The notes beneath the pieces were generated by a model. That model ran no database searches, was not told the DNA's origin, and was given only the letters and a program-made list of their open reading frames with translations. Shown one piece after another: positions 45,170 to 56,683 of a stretch of 64,000 bases of DNA (within the stretch, counting starts at the first letter, position 1; the number at the start of each line of letters is the position of its first letter). A program made the translations under genes and the position numbers. Origin of the DNA: Tipula vernalis (taxonomy: Eukaryota > Arthropoda > Insecta > Diptera > Tipulidae); assembly GCA_958295665.1 (NCBI GenBank), contig OY282558.1:309042092-309106091 (forward strand), given 5' to 3'.

Positions 45170-46357
45170 AAAGATAGATACCAGGGGGCTATTTGTGAAT
45201 TCGATTCTCATATCTGATTTAAATAAGAAACGAACGAATCTTCCTAAAGAACTTAATTGCTTTCTCAGCAAAACATACGATTACAAAACGATCATTCAAT
45301 AAGAAATAATATTGAACTAATCAACAAAATAGAATCAATAGATATACCACCTACAGACAAGCTGGCATCATTCGACATAACCAACATCTATGCAAACATA
45401 CCAACTCAAGAGACAACTCAAATAAGCAAGTAACTGTTACAGAAAAACCGAACCAGGAGAGAAAAAATTTACGAAATTATCACTATAATCACAAACAAAT
45501 TCTATTTACAGACTGAGGGACTTCCAATGGGTAATCATCTATCAGGAACGTTAGCTACCATATATGTACATGAACCACCTCGAAAATCAGCATATATTAG
45601 CGGAATCGAACAACAAAAACCAAATAATCAGTTACTGGCACAGATCCGTAGACGATATTATAATACTATTTAACGGTACAATGAAACAACTCAGCAATCT
45701 TCACAAAAACATAAACAACAAACATCCGAACATAAAACTTACTCTAGATCAGAGACGAACAAAGCCATTAATTTCTTAGACAATGAGAAATGATAACAAC
45801 AAGCACACATTCAAAATATACCGAAAAGACACAAAAACGGATCACGCCATAGACAAATCATTTAATCACCCCTACAAACATAAGATGGCAACGTTCATCT
45901 TTTTAATAAATAGACTAAACCCGATCCCGATGAACAATCAGTAATATACGGAAGAACTGAAAATCATTAAATACGTAGCAATAAAAAACGGATATAACAC
46001 GAAATTAATGATAGGTTACGATTCGTTTGGAAGAAACAACAGAATATGATGACCACATTAAACAAGCAAAACGAACATACGGAGGAATATATCACTGTAG
46101 AGTAGAATAACAACATCAACAAGAATATAACGAAGGTTTTTAAAAAACACGGATACACGATGCCATATCTAAAACATTTAACAAATTAGGCAATCGACTC
46201 AAACAACGTAACATAAATACACCCATTGACACCGGAATCTATAAGAATACATGTAATAATTGCCCCAAATTCTACATCGGCCAAACAGGTAGAAGTTTTG
46301 AAGTCAGGTTTACAAAACATTTAAAAGAAATCGGAAATATACAAGGAACGATGTAAC
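45170..46357 (+). pseudogene. Penelope-like retroelement relic (RT plus GIY-YIG endonuclease)
   Basis: The plus strand carries, in order, reverse transcriptase blocks LASFDITNIYANIPTQET (catalytic Asp), TEGLPMGNHLSGTLATIYM, and SYWHRSVDDIIILF, where the usual YVDD is SVDD, then NNKHPNIKLTLD. After frameshifts a GIY-YIG nuclease follows at 46150-46357: TPIDTGIYKNTCNNCPKFYI, then GQTGRSFEVRFTKHLKEI. RT followed by GIY-YIG is specific to Penelope-like elements, which use the nuclease for target nicking. Stops at about 45435, 45780 and 46012 and a frameshift at 45550 inactivate it. Element ends were not defined. Confidence 0.85.
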
Positions 46358-46689
46358 GCCTTTTTACTAAACGAAAAAATTGGCCGCAACAAAATTTACG
46401 GCCATTGTATGTCCGTAAAAATATTATTTTGGAGATATACACTCACACCAGATGGTCAACAAATTCTTCGCTTTCTTATTTATAAAAAGAAGGGCGATAC
46501 CACCCCTTTTCTAATTTTAGTTAGTGTTTGTTAGAAATTTGATAAAGGAGTAACATCCACATTATGAAAGTGACAAAACCAAACCAATTGTGTTTTATTA
46601 TATAAAATATTTTTGCTAGTGATATTAGTCCACGATTAAACAACAAATATGTTACATTTGTACATGTCAAAATATTCCTCCCCCTCCCA

Positions 46690-47010
46690 GGCTAATGACT
46701 CTCCCTAACAAAATCGTTGCAAAGGTATAGTATACCGTAGACTTACAGGTCTCCTTCGCATTCAACGATAGTGGCCTATTTCCTTTTTTGAAAGCCACAT
46801 CAATTTTATGATATTGCCCCGAATTATCAAATGGTTACTCAATTGTATTGAGGTCGGGGATTGCGGCGGCCAGGTCAAAATGTTGAAATTGTTATCCTCG
46901 AAAGATGTTTTACTTTCTTAGAGTAGAGTTCTATTCAGAGTCATTGTCTTATGTCTAAACTAACGTTAGTGGCATGTTATCTCCAGCATATAGGTATAAC
47001 AAGTTCTAGA
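46690..47010 (-). pseudogene. Tc1-type transposase C-terminal fragment
   Basis: Minus-strand blocks: NMPLTLV, a TQDNDSE segment matching the usual QQDNDPKH (second catalytic Asp), then DNNFNILTWPPQSP followed in the next frame by DLNTIE (third catalytic residue). Near the end comes a segment resembling the SMPRRC terminus. It lies downstream of the Penelope relic and is unrelated in orientation. Only the second half of the gene is present. Confidence 0.65.
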
Positions 47011-48393
47011 GGATCTCGTCCGAGTATAAAAAACTGAAAAAGAAGCATACCACGATTTAATAAACCATGATACTATTTCGTTCGCCATCCTTTTTTAGAC
47101 TGTCTGCAAAAAGCCCAGATATTTGTTGCCACTTGCTGGTACTTATTAAATTATTTTGTCGTAAAAATTATATTGAGAGTTCTTTGATATCTAGCTCCCT
47201 TCATTATTTAGCTGTCACTCACTTAGAAGAACGGGAAGTTGAGTACATGGTTAACGGGTAATACCGAAAGTAACAGATGCTACTAGAATCTTAGTAGACA
47301 GCCTTCGCGCTGAATGTTAAGACGTAACACTAAAAGCAAAAGATACCCATTGTAAGTCGAACTCTAACGGGGAAAGTAAGTTATGTATTTTACGATCGAT
47401 GAATTATCCATTATCACTCAGCAAAAAGTTAAGTAGTTATCCTCAAATGGAGTTTGTTACAATGGCACTTGCAAAGGCTTTTTATTACAAAGAGCATGTT
47501 GAAAGAAACCTTTGGTGTACACAAATTTTCAAATCTTACAAGAGCACCTAATAATTTGTGTCGTTTGTACAACTGGAACAATAAATTATACAATGAAATG
47601 CTAAAATACAACCCGGAAACCCAGGATTAGACAGCGAGAGACTCCTGAAAGAAGCCTAATCAACCAGAAGCAGAATAAAACTGCAACAAGATGCGGGCGC
47701 AGCAAAATGTGTACTTACTATAAATCATAATGTCACGCGCCTACAAAGCTTGCCAAATGAAGCATCAAATTCAATCTGAAAAAGAGAAGGACTCTCGAGA
47801 AAGTTAAAGAATATAACCTCCCTTATCAGGGAACAGTACATACTATAGACGAACTGCGAACTATGTAGATAAGAAAGGATGTGAGACTAGACCAGATAAG
47901 ATCCACAACGGGAAACTTTATAAATGAATTAGAAACACACATAGATCACGGACCCTTTCACAACTAACTACTCCAATCGGTTTTCTCAGTTCAAGCCCTG
48001 CGATACATACCCAGTACCAAACCAAATATGACAACAATTGTCAAAATAAGTGTAAACCATTTTTCTGAGCTATAGAAGTACAACAACAACAACAAATTCA
48101 GCCATTTAATGCATAGAAACATTGTATTTAATTTGCTGTTCGAGCGATTTCATAGACATCTTTTGTTCTGGATGTAGAGCGGCAAATGTGACAAAACCGT
48201 TTGGCCAAAATTGTAAGGTTAATTCCGTAAAAAATTCGTGACAGAGTGCGAGAGTGTAAAACAAAATAACCTTGCTTTAACATTAGATTCAAACAAAGCA
48301 ACAACAAAAAATTAAAAAACGTACTAAAAAAAATATTTCACTGAAAAGTGTTGTTTTATAGCTTACTGCATTTCCCCAATTATTAATTATTCG
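47011..48393. other. No recognisable gene; probably includes decayed leader/gag of the next element
   Basis: The stretch before the protease at 48394 is where gag of the decayed gypsy element would lie, but no capsid or zinc-knuckle motif was readable. A (CAA)n run is at about 48081-48096. Confidence 0.35.
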
Positions 48394-48636
48394 TTGGAAC
48401 ACCATCATGCAACCGCCACGATTGCTTGCCCAAAGTTTGTTGGTCTTCTTGACATTGGAGCGTCAATCAGTGCCTTAGGCAAAATCGGAAGCTTTATATT
48501 GTTGCTGGTCACTTTCGAAAATAAAACACATTCGTTTTTATACCTCGGAATCGATTTCTGCCAGAAATTTGACATCCTTCCCAAAATCGAGATTTCCGAG
48601 CACGGGAACCCACTAATCGCAATATGCATGTTTTAA
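48394..48636 (+). pseudogene. Aspartic protease of the decayed gypsy element
   Basis: The frame reads KFVGLLDIGASISALG, the retroviral-type protease active site (LLDTGAS in relatives; Thr is Ile here). FLYLGIDFCQKFDILP near the end resembles the segment that links protease to polymerase. The protease would cut the Gag-Pol polyprotein. The frame continues as far as the hAT insertion site, and the reading resumes on the far side of that insertion at 52916. Confidence 0.8.
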
Positions 48637-48971
48637 ACAAATCCGAAAAATTAGAGCTCGACAGAATTATATCTTTATTGCAGAGTTTAAATTTATCGCT
48701 CTTTTACAATTTTTTTTCAGTTTGCTTTTACGCTCTTACCCTCTAATAATAAACACAAAAAAAAATTATTTCGCTCTTTCAAAGTGATTTAAATTTTTAT
48801 GTTTAATTTTGCTCTTAAAACAGAGAGCGTAAAAGTTAAAAATATCGCTCCCAACCCATTCTACAGAGCCATTGAAGAAAATACATTAGGGAGCAAAATT
48901 TTTTGTAACACACGAAATGCTCTTTGAATATCAATAAATAAAGAAAGTTCGATAAACGATATTTCGATAAA

Positions 48972-50590
48972 TTTCTGGAATATGGCCAATTGTGATGGAA
49001 CTTGGCTGTTCCTTAACCGATTTTAGAGAAATTTGACATGCGCGTTGGAAATGGGATTTTAAAATTATTTTTGGATCAAGTTCTGGAATATGGCCAGTTG
49101 TGATGGAACTTGGCTATTCCTTAACCGATTTTAGAGAAATTTGACATTTGTGTTGGAAATGGGATTCTAAAATGAGTTTTGGATATAGTTCTGGAATATG
49201 GCCAATTGTAATGGAAATGGCTCTTCCTTAACAGGTTTTAGTATAATTTGACATGTGTGATGAAAACGGGATTCTACAATGATTATTAGCTGAAGTTCTG
49301 AAATATGGCCAACTAGGATGGAACTTGGCTATTCCTTAACCGAGTTTAGTGAAATTTGACATGTGCGTTGGAAATGGGATTGTAAAATGATTTTTAGATG
49401 AAGTTCTGGAATATGGCCAACTAGGATGGAACTTGGCTATTCCTTAACCGATTTGAGTGAAATTTGACATGTGCGTTGGAAATGGGATTCTAAAATGATT
49501 TATGGATAAAGTTCTTTAATATGGCCAACTAGGATGGAACTTGGCTATTCTTTAACCGATTTGAGTGAAATTTGACATATGCGTTGGAAATGGGATTCTA
49601 AAAAAAATTTTAGGTCAAGTTCTGGAATATGGCCAATGGGGATGGAACTTGGCTATTCCTTTACCGATTTAAGTGAAATTTTAAATGTGCAATGGAAATG
49701 AGATTCTTAAATGATTTATGGATCAAGTTCTGGATTATGGCCAATTATGGTGGAACTTGGCTGTTTCTTAACCGATTTGAGTAAAATTTGACATGTGCGT
49801 TGGAAATGGGATTCTAAAATAATTTATGGATCAAGTTCTGGAATATGGCCAACTAGGATGGAACTTGGCTGTTCCTTAACCGATTTTAGTGAAATTTGAC
49901 ATGTGCGATAGAAATGGGATTCTAAAATGATTTTTACATGAAGTTCTGGAATATGGCCAATTATGGTGGAACTTGGCAATTTCTTAACCGATTTGAGTGA
50001 AATTTGACATGTGCGTTGGAAAAGGATTTTAAAATGATTTATGGATAAAGTTCCTTAATATGGCCAACTAGGATGGAACTTGGATATTCTTTAACCGATT
50101 TGAGTGAAAATTGACATGTGCGTTGGAAATGGGATTCTAAAAAGATTTTTAGGTGATGTTCTGGAATATGGCCAATGGGGATGGAACTTGGCTATTCCTT
50201 AACCGATTTAAGTGAAATTTGACATGTGCGTTGGAAATGAGATTCTAAAATGATTTTTGGATGAAGTTCTGGATTATGGCCAATTATGGTGGAACTTGGC
50301 TGTTTCTTAACCCATTTGAGTGGAATTTGACTTGTGCGTTGGAAATGGGATTCTAAAATGATTTTTGGATAAAGTTCTGGAATATGGCCAATTGTAATGG
50401 AATTGGCTCTTCCTTAACAGGTTTTAGTGAAAATTTGACATGTGTGATGAAAACGGGATTCTACAATGATTTTTAGATGAAGTTCTGTAATATGGCATAT
50501 ACTGCCAATTAGGATGGAACTTGGCTATTTTTTAACCGATTCTGATGCAATTTGACATATTCGTTGGAAATGAGATTCTAAAATGATTTT
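48972..50590 (+). repeat. Tandem array, ~108-bp unit, forward arm
   Basis: About 15 units. Each contains GTTCTGGAATATGGCCAA, GATGGAACTTGGCTATTCC, TTAACCGATTTGAGTGAAAT and GTTGGAAATGGGATTCTAAA in this order. Units differ from one another at several positions, so the array has aged since amplification. The unit has stops in all frames and encodes nothing. Confidence 0.9.
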
Positions 50591-50825
50591 CCTAATTCCG
50601 GGGTCCTACACTAACATTATCGTGCTGTCACCCATTTTTTCTTATTTTCCTTTGATCGCGACTAAATTTTCCGGCAGATGTATATGAGTAATCTAAACAG
50701 GTTACGGCAGATGTATAATAATAATTATTATTTTATGTAACTCATATTGATATATTTAAATATATCCAGTTTCCGTAATCCATACAGCTGTCGAGGTTTA
50801 TATGCTGTGAGAAATAATCTTTAAT

Positions 50826-52533
50826 TTCCATCCTATTTAGCCATATCCCAAAACTTTATCTAAAACCTATTTTAGAATCCCACTTCCAACGCATATATTG
50901 AATTGCATCAAAATCGGTTTAGGAATAGCTAAGTTCCATCTAAATGATTCATATTTCAGGCACTCATCTTAAAATCATTTTAGAATTCCATTTTGATCAC
51001 ACATGTCAAATTTCACTAAAATCGGTTAAAGCATAGCCAAGTTTCATCCTAGTTGGCCTTATTTCAGAACTTCATCTAAAAATCATTTTAGAATCTTATT
51101 TTCAACGCACATGTCACATTGTATCACAATCGGTTGAGGAATAGCCAAGTTCCATCCTAGTTGGCCATATTCCAGAACTTCATTCTAAAAATCATTGTAA
51201 AATCCCGTTCCCATCGCACATGTCAAATTTCTCTAAAATCCAGAACTTCATTCATCCCATTTCCAACGCACATGTCGAATAGCATCACAATCGGTTAAGA
51301 AATAGCCAAATTCCATCCTAGTTGGCCATATTCATCTAAAAATCATTGTAGAATCCCATTTCCATCGCTCGTGTCAAATTTTACTAAAATCTGTAAAGGA
51401 ATAGCCAAGTTCCATCCCCATTGGTCATATTCCAGAACTACACCTAAAAATCATTTTATAATGTCATTTCGAACGCACATGCCAAATATCACTCAAATCG
51501 GTTAAAGAATAGCTAAGGTTCATCCTAGTTGGCCATATTCCAAAACCTTATCCATAAATCATTTTAGAATCCCATTTCCAACGCACATGTCAAATTTCAC
51601 CCAAATCGGTTAAGAAATAGCCAATCTCCACCATAATTGGCCATATTCCAGAACTTCATCCATAAATCATTTTAGAATCCCATTTCCATTGCGCATTTTA
51701 AATTTCACTAAAATCGGTTAAGGAATAGCCAAGTTCCATCCCCATTGGCCATATTCCAGAACTTCACCCAAAAATCATTTTAGAATCCCATTTCCAATGC
51801 ACATGTCAAATTTCACTCAAATTGGTTAAAGAACAGCTAAGTTCCATCCTAGTTGGCCATATTCCAGGACTTTATCCATAAATCATTTTAGAATCCCATT
51901 TCCATTGCACATGTCAAATTTCACTCAAATCGGTTAAGAAATGGCCAAGTTCCGCCATAATTGGCCATATTCCAGAACTTGATCTATAAATCAATTTAGA
52001 ATCAGATTTCCATCGCGCGAGTCAAATTTCACTAAAATCGGTTAAGGAATAGCCAAGTTCCATCCCCATTGGCCATATTCCAGAACTTCACCTAAAAATC
52101 ATTTTAGAATCCCATTTCCATCGCGCGTGCCAAATTTCAATAACATCAGTTAAAGGAATAGCCAAGTTCCATTCAAATTGGCCATATTCCAGAACTTCAT
52201 CTAAAACTCGTTCTAGAATCTCACAATTGGTTGAGGAATAGCCAAGTTCCATCCTAATTAGTCATATTCCAGAACTTTATCAAAAAATCATTTTAGAATC
52301 CCTTTTCGAACGCACATGTCGAATTGCACCACAATCGGTTAAAAAATAGCCAAGTTGCATCCTAACTGGCCATATCCCAGAACTTTACCTAAAAATCAAT
52401 CTAGAATCCCATTTACATCGCGCGTGTCAAATTTCACTAAAATCAGTTAAGGAATAGCCAAGTTCCATCCTAGTTGGCCATATTCCAGAACTTCACCCAA
52501 AAATCATTTTAGAATCCCATTTCCAATGCCCGT
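50826..52533 (-). repeat. Tandem array, ~108-bp unit, reverse arm
   Basis: About 16 units of the same repeat as 48972-50590 but inverted (TTTAGAATCCCATTTCCAAC, CACATGTCAAATTTCAC, GCCAAGTTCCATCC, GGCCATATTCCAGAACTT). Together with the forward arm it forms a giant inverted repeat of about 1.6-1.7 kb per arm. Confidence 0.9.
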
Positions 52534-52943
52534 GCATCTGTTCGCTAATAAAACAATCTGGCTTTCTAGAGAAATTTAGAATCTAATGAAATTTAGAAGG
52601 TTTTGAATGTAACCGTTTGCTGTAATAACAAGAGCAAGAGCAATATAATATTGACGTTTTCATTCATCAGAGCAGAGCGTATTTATTTTCTCAATATAGC
52701 GCAATAACAAAGAGCGAAAATATGATAACACAAACGCAATAGTGGAAGAGCAAGAGCCTTATGATAAAAATAGTGCTCCAGTTCTTCAGAGCGATATTTT
52801 TTTTTTACAATATCGCTCTTTATAAAGAGCTTTTTAATAGTTTTTATTAGCGCTCTTGAACAAAAATGAAGAGCGAAGAGCAAAATGAAATTCCATTTTA
52901 AACTCTGCTTTATTGTCATCTTTTAAGCAAAACGGTCTCGATA

Positions 52944-53515
52944 AAACCAATTAAATAAAAGGCTACAAGCCCATCAATCAGCGATATTACTCCGTATCGC
53001 CAGCAATGGAAAAGGATGTCTTTAATGAGGTCGCCCAATGCTCGAACTTGGAGTAGTTAATAGAATTAAGCAAAGTGCTTGGAATTCGTCCGTTATTTAC
53101 TATGGTCAGAAAAGTAAAAGGTATAAGACTCGGTTTTGTCCGGATACTCGGAAATTCAACTCAGTGACTGAAAAGAAAATGAAAAGAATGTGTTTTCTTC
53201 CCCCATTATTGATGGATTGTTAGATCGGCTGTCCGAGAGAAAATACATTACAGGACTCGACCTAAAAGACTCCTTTGGCAAATACCACTGGCGGAGACTT
53301 CAGGTACCAAGACCGCCTTTACAGAATTGGGCCGCCTTCTGTCAGTTCAGAGTGACGCCATTTGGGCCGTGGAAGAACGGTCAGCTGGAAAGGATAATAC
53401 TGTACCAGACACACTATCCCGCATTTTTTGTGACACTAGAAGATTTCGAAATGTCTTACCGAAAAACGTGGAAATTATTGATTTAATAAGTCATTTAGAA
53501 GATGCTCACTATTGA
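52944..53515 (+). pseudogene. Reverse transcriptase start fused to RNase H end (gypsy), internally deleted
   Basis: The reading begins YKPINQRYYSVSPAMEKDVF and MLELGVVNRIKQSAWNSSV, the fingers region of gypsy polymerases, then GLLDRLSERKYITGLDLKD with the first catalytic Asp, and FCQFRVTPFGP. It then jumps to GKDNTVPDTLSRIF, the end of the RNase H domain. The catalytic YxDD box and most of RNase H are deleted. Frameshifts near 53100, 53215 and 53300 add to the damage. Upstream it joins, across the hAT insertion, to the protease at 48394-48636. Confidence 0.8.
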
Positions 53516-53583
53516 GAATTCGAACATTTCGGAACTAAGTATCGATAAAAATAATATAAGACCCGAATAACTATCCAGCTTTC

Positions 53584-53868
53584 AACATCCATAACGATTG
53601 CATAAATATTCGGTTGGAATCAAAAAGGGAAATGAACCTTTCTGATTGGTCCGTCTGGAAATTGTGGGTTCCAACTGATCTCAGATCTGAAATAACCAAA
53701 AAAGAGCACAACGAGCTAATATAACGATCATCCCATGGAGGAAGAAGGTTAAAAGATACCTATTTCTGGCCCGGCATGGCTCGCGTTAATAAATTCATTA
53801 ACGACACCTATAAGATGGCAAAAGCTCCAAATAGGTCTTGTAGACCGCCCAAGGAAAAATCAGTTTAA
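53584..53868 (+). pseudogene. Integrase zinc-binding domain of the decayed gypsy element
   Basis: The sequence reads WVPTDLRSEITKKEHNELI, SSHGGRRLKDTYFWPGMAR and VNKFINDTYKMAKAPNRSC. The His-His half of the HHCC motif is visible (KEHN and SHGG). The first Cys of the usual CDTCK is Tyr (NDTYKM), so zinc binding is lost. A frameshift lies at about 53720. The domain would help the integrase bind element ends. Confidence 0.75.
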
Positions 53869-54064
53869 GTCGAAAGACCATGAAAGACTATATGCTCGTA
53901 GCAGTAGTGGTAAAACCATGATTCAGATTGTTCTGTTATACGCTGTGAGTCACCGGTACAAACGAATTTCTGTTTTCACTAAATAGATAAGGGTTCTGTT
54001 AGTCTTCTGACAACTGATTTGTATGGTGCACGTTGCATTAAAGTGTTGTTCCTAACCTCTAAAA

Positions 54065-54930
54065 TGAAGATATAAAAAACGCATATTCGTCATGTGATGG
54101 TTTGGGAATTTGAACAAGGCAATAGTGCTACGGCGACAGCTGAAAAAATATGCAGTGTATACGGTGAACGACTAATAATCGATTGGACAGTTAGAAATTG
54201 GTTTGTCAAATTTCGTTCTGGAGATACGACCTCCCGACTTTGACGACAACCTTTTAAAAGCAATATTTAGAAAAGGATATAGCAGAAAGGCTTAATACAT
54301 TACAATCAACTCTTTGCCGCCACCTGGGGTGATATTCTTGAACCATTACGAACATTTTCGTATTGCGAGTTAGTGTAAAAGTATTACAAAACTCGCAAAA
54401 CGAAAATGTTCATAATGGTTCAAGAATAGCACCCCTAGAGAGATTAGAAAAGCCAACAAGTTAGAAGTAAGAATGCCTCACAATCTTGAAGAAGATCGCA
54501 TTTCAATCGCCAAAAGTTTGCTCTCACGGGAAAAAATCTATATGGTGTCTATGGTGGGATTGTCGAGGTTTAATTCATCACGAGTTGTTGAAGTCAAATT
54601 TAACGATTATTACAGATCCATAGGTACATACGTTCTGGAGCTGAAAAGAGTGCAAAAGAAACTCTTTGAAAAACGTCCTGCACTTTTCTACAGGACAATG
54701 TATGATCACATACAGCAAGGGTGACTCGAGCAAAAATTCTTGAGCTTGGATGGTCGGTTTTACTAAACCTACCTTTCTCTCCGGACATTGTCCCGACAGA
54801 CTACCACCTTTTCTGTCCCTCACAAAACTTTTTGAATGGAAAACCTTCAATTCTGAAGAGCTTGATAATAATGGCGAATGCACACTAAATTGATAATATT
54901 TGATAATGAATATAGCTTTGATATTTAATG
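54065..54930 (+). pseudogene. Mariner transposase relic inside the gypsy integrase
   Basis: N-terminal blocks: HVMVWEFEQGNSATATAEKI, CSVYGERLIIDWTVRNWFVK, FRSGDTT. Then comes the linker MPHNLEEDRISIAKSLLSRE. After a deletion of the first catalytic block, WWDCRGLIHHELLKSNLTI follows, then LFEKRPALFYR and, in other frames, the VRSHTARVT-like and NFLNGKTFNSEEL parts. Motif order fits a mariner-type gene of the group with WWDWxGxxxxELL. It is flanked by the two halves of the gypsy integrase, so it inserted into it. A 115-bp hairpin at 54324-54438 interrupts the N-terminal half. Dead copy. Confidence 0.8.
54324..54438. repeat. 115-bp hairpin repeat inside the mariner relic
   Basis: Arms of about 48 bp, CTGGGGTGATATTCTTGAAC ... 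TTGCGAGTT and the complement AACTCGCAAAACGAAAATG ... CACCCCTAG, pair almost perfectly around a ~15-nt loop. It separates two parts of the mariner coding sequence that are contiguous in related genes, so it is probably a tiny insertion. Confidence 0.75.
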
Positions 54931-54949
54931 AAAGCAAACGGAAATTATT

Positions 54950-55310
54950 ATTTATGACTATACCTAACAGATCACGTTACTAAGTTCGTGTTACTGAAAG
55001 CGTTGTCCAAGGGTAGATACATCACAACAAATTAGTGATTTTTTTAAAAATGATGTGCTTTGCGTTTTCGGTGTACCTCAGATAATACATACAGATAATG
55101 GAATCAATTTAAGTGTCAAGAATACAAACTGCTGCTAATTGTTTTTGGTGTAACAGTACAACCAATCGTTGACATCCATCAGCTCATACCATTTAACATG
55201 GGATAAATAACTAAACGAAATCGCCTCAAACAGTGAAAAGCACTTCCCACTTTCTGTTATTTTGATAGAATAATATAGACCACGGAAGCGATTACCAACT
55301 TTTAAAGAAG
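54950..55310 (+). pseudogene. Integrase catalytic core of the decayed gypsy element, second half
   Basis: After the mariner, the gypsy integrase resumes with TKFVLLKALSKG, then ISDFFKNDVLCVFGVPQIIH and TDNGINLSVKN. This carries the second catalytic Asp of the DDE triad. Further on LNEIASNSEKHFPLSVILIE lies where relatives have a conserved C-terminal helix. The glutamate region is not clearly readable. Frameshifts are present. The reading ends where the next mariner begins at about 55312. Confidence 0.7.
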
Positions 55311-55311
55311 C

Positions 55312-55643
55312 TGGGGGCATGGGCGCGTTGGGTGCCGCATTTGCTTACAATCGACCAAAAACGCACACGTGTGACAACTTCAAAAGGCATCCATGAATTA
55401 CGCTTCGAATTGCTTTCACATCCGCCATATTCTCCAGACTTAGGCCCCTGCGACTATTTCCTGTTTCCGAACTTGAAGAAATGACTCGGCGGAAAGAGAT
55501 TCGGCTCTAATGAGGAGATCATCGATGCAACAAACGCCTATTTTGAAGGGTTGGAGAAATTGTATTATTCGGAAGGGATCGAAAAATTGGAAAAACGTTA
55601 GACTAAGTGTATCGAACTAAAAGGCGACTACGTTGAAAAATAA
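55312..55643 (+). pseudogene. Mariner transposase with internal deletion
   Basis: A short N-domain end (ARWVPHLLTIDQKRTRVTTS) is joined directly to the C-terminal third: IHELRFELLSHPPYSPDLGP, CDYFLFPNLKK (third catalytic Asp), GGKRFGSNEEIIDATNAYFE, KLYYSEGIEKLEKR and CIELKGDYVEK with TAA at 55641-55643. The central part with the first two catalytic Asp residues is missing, and stops interrupt twice. The C-terminus is complete and differs clearly from the other mariners in the window, so at least three mariner lineages are present. Confidence 0.85.
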
Positions 55644-56326
55644 TTTTTTTTTTGGCCGAAAATATTATTCCTTGTTTCACTTTTACCAGACTTCTCACTC
55701 CGCTCTCGTAGTAGGTATATTGTATACTAAAATTTTTTATATTTTATATACTACTTATATACTTTTTTTTTGGAAAGAATCAGGTTAAAACGGAATGGAT
55801 TTTTTTTCAATTTTAAATAAATTGTTCAGTTAAGATAAACGTGTAAACCTTTTTATTGATGATGATGTTGAGAGGGGTCAAGGGTTCAAGTGGGTCTGAT
55901 CTTTTTCTTAATTTTTTTTTTTTTTTTGTGCACGTATTGAAGGGAGCGGTCAATTTCAGTTTGGTGGAAACGAATCTTCAATATGCCGATTACAGCATAC
56001 TCGATTAAGAAAAACGTATTCGTCGCCAAGAGATCGGTTACAACTTTCTCTGGGAACCTATATACATACATATGTATTTACTCTTAACCTTAAATGTTCT
56101 ACTGCCTTACGCGGATGCGAATTAATGATTCGATTTTACTTTATTTGAATAAAAGTAGTACGATCGAAGTGCGCTTGGCGGCAAAGGACCTCTCTAATAT
56201 CTACTGTACCATCCAAAGAAATCGGTTACAATAATGTAAAAGGACTCGTATAATTAAAACGAACAGTTTGACCGGTAAAATGTATACAATATAAAAGTGT
56301 TTTTGTCTATCTACGAAATGGAATAG
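55644..56326. other. No recognisable gene; left flank of the young gypsy element
   Basis: It starts with probable mariner 3' untranslated sequence and continues as AT-rich DNA up to the ATAG target duplication. Confidence 0.4.
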
Positions 56327-56592
56327 TGTCAAGAACCAATATCAAAGCAACCGTACACGACGTATAATAAAATAAGGATGCCATGATAATGTATTCTAGA
56401 ACGATGGAAAATGAGTTTTGTTTTCTAGAGAGTAATATTCGAACCGCCGCAACGTGAACTACTAACGTTTTAGTTCTATTTTATATTAATAAATTGTTTT
56501 GTTTTGTTATATTAAAGAATCATAATTTCTCATTCTAATTTAATTCATATTAAATTACCCCTGCCGTTCTCCGAACCTTTGCCTATCTGACA
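56327..56592 (+). repeat. Left LTR, 266 bp
   Basis: Begins TGTC and ends GACA, as is standard for gypsy LTRs. It contains the promoter and end signals of the element. TATATTAATAAA and similar A/T-rich blocks are in its second half, but a specific TATA box cannot be singled out. It is identical by eye to 61508-61773. Confidence 0.95.
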
Positions 56593-56648
56593 AATTCAGA
56601 TGTGGGGTTTCCAAAAATTGTCAAAGTGAAATTTCTGGAATTCCTTAC

Positions 56649-56683
<35 letters not shown>

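Larger units (their letters stand above)
48681..52907. mobile_element. 4.2-kb hAT-type foldback element with two opposed 108-bp repeat arrays
   Basis: CTTTATTG stands at 48673-48680 and 52908-52915, an exact 8-bp target duplication. Just inside are inverted ends CAGAGTTTAAA (48681 on) and TTTAAACTCTG (ending 52907). Sub-terminal zones of about 250-300 bp on both sides are full of AGAGCG/CGCTCT motifs. Inside them lie about 15 tandem copies of a ~108-bp unit (48972-50590) and, in the opposite orientation, about 16 copies (50826-52533), around a unique ~235-bp centre. An 8-bp duplication with ends starting CAGAG is the hAT signature. There is no transposase, so it depends on a partner in trans. 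It interrupts the gypsy element between protease and polymerase. Confidence 0.9.
48394..55310 (+). mobile_element. Decayed Ty3/gypsy retrotransposon carrying nested insertions
   Basis: Protease (48394-48636), start of reverse transcriptase (52944-53420), RNase H tail, and integrase (53584-53868 and 54950-55310) follow in the Ty3/gypsy order on one strand. Between protease and polymerase sits a 4.2-kb hAT foldback element. Inside the integrase core sits a mariner, and a second mariner begins at about 55312. A deletion removes most of the polymerase and RNase H. LTRs were not found. The order of insertions is: gypsy first, the others later. Confidence 0.8.
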
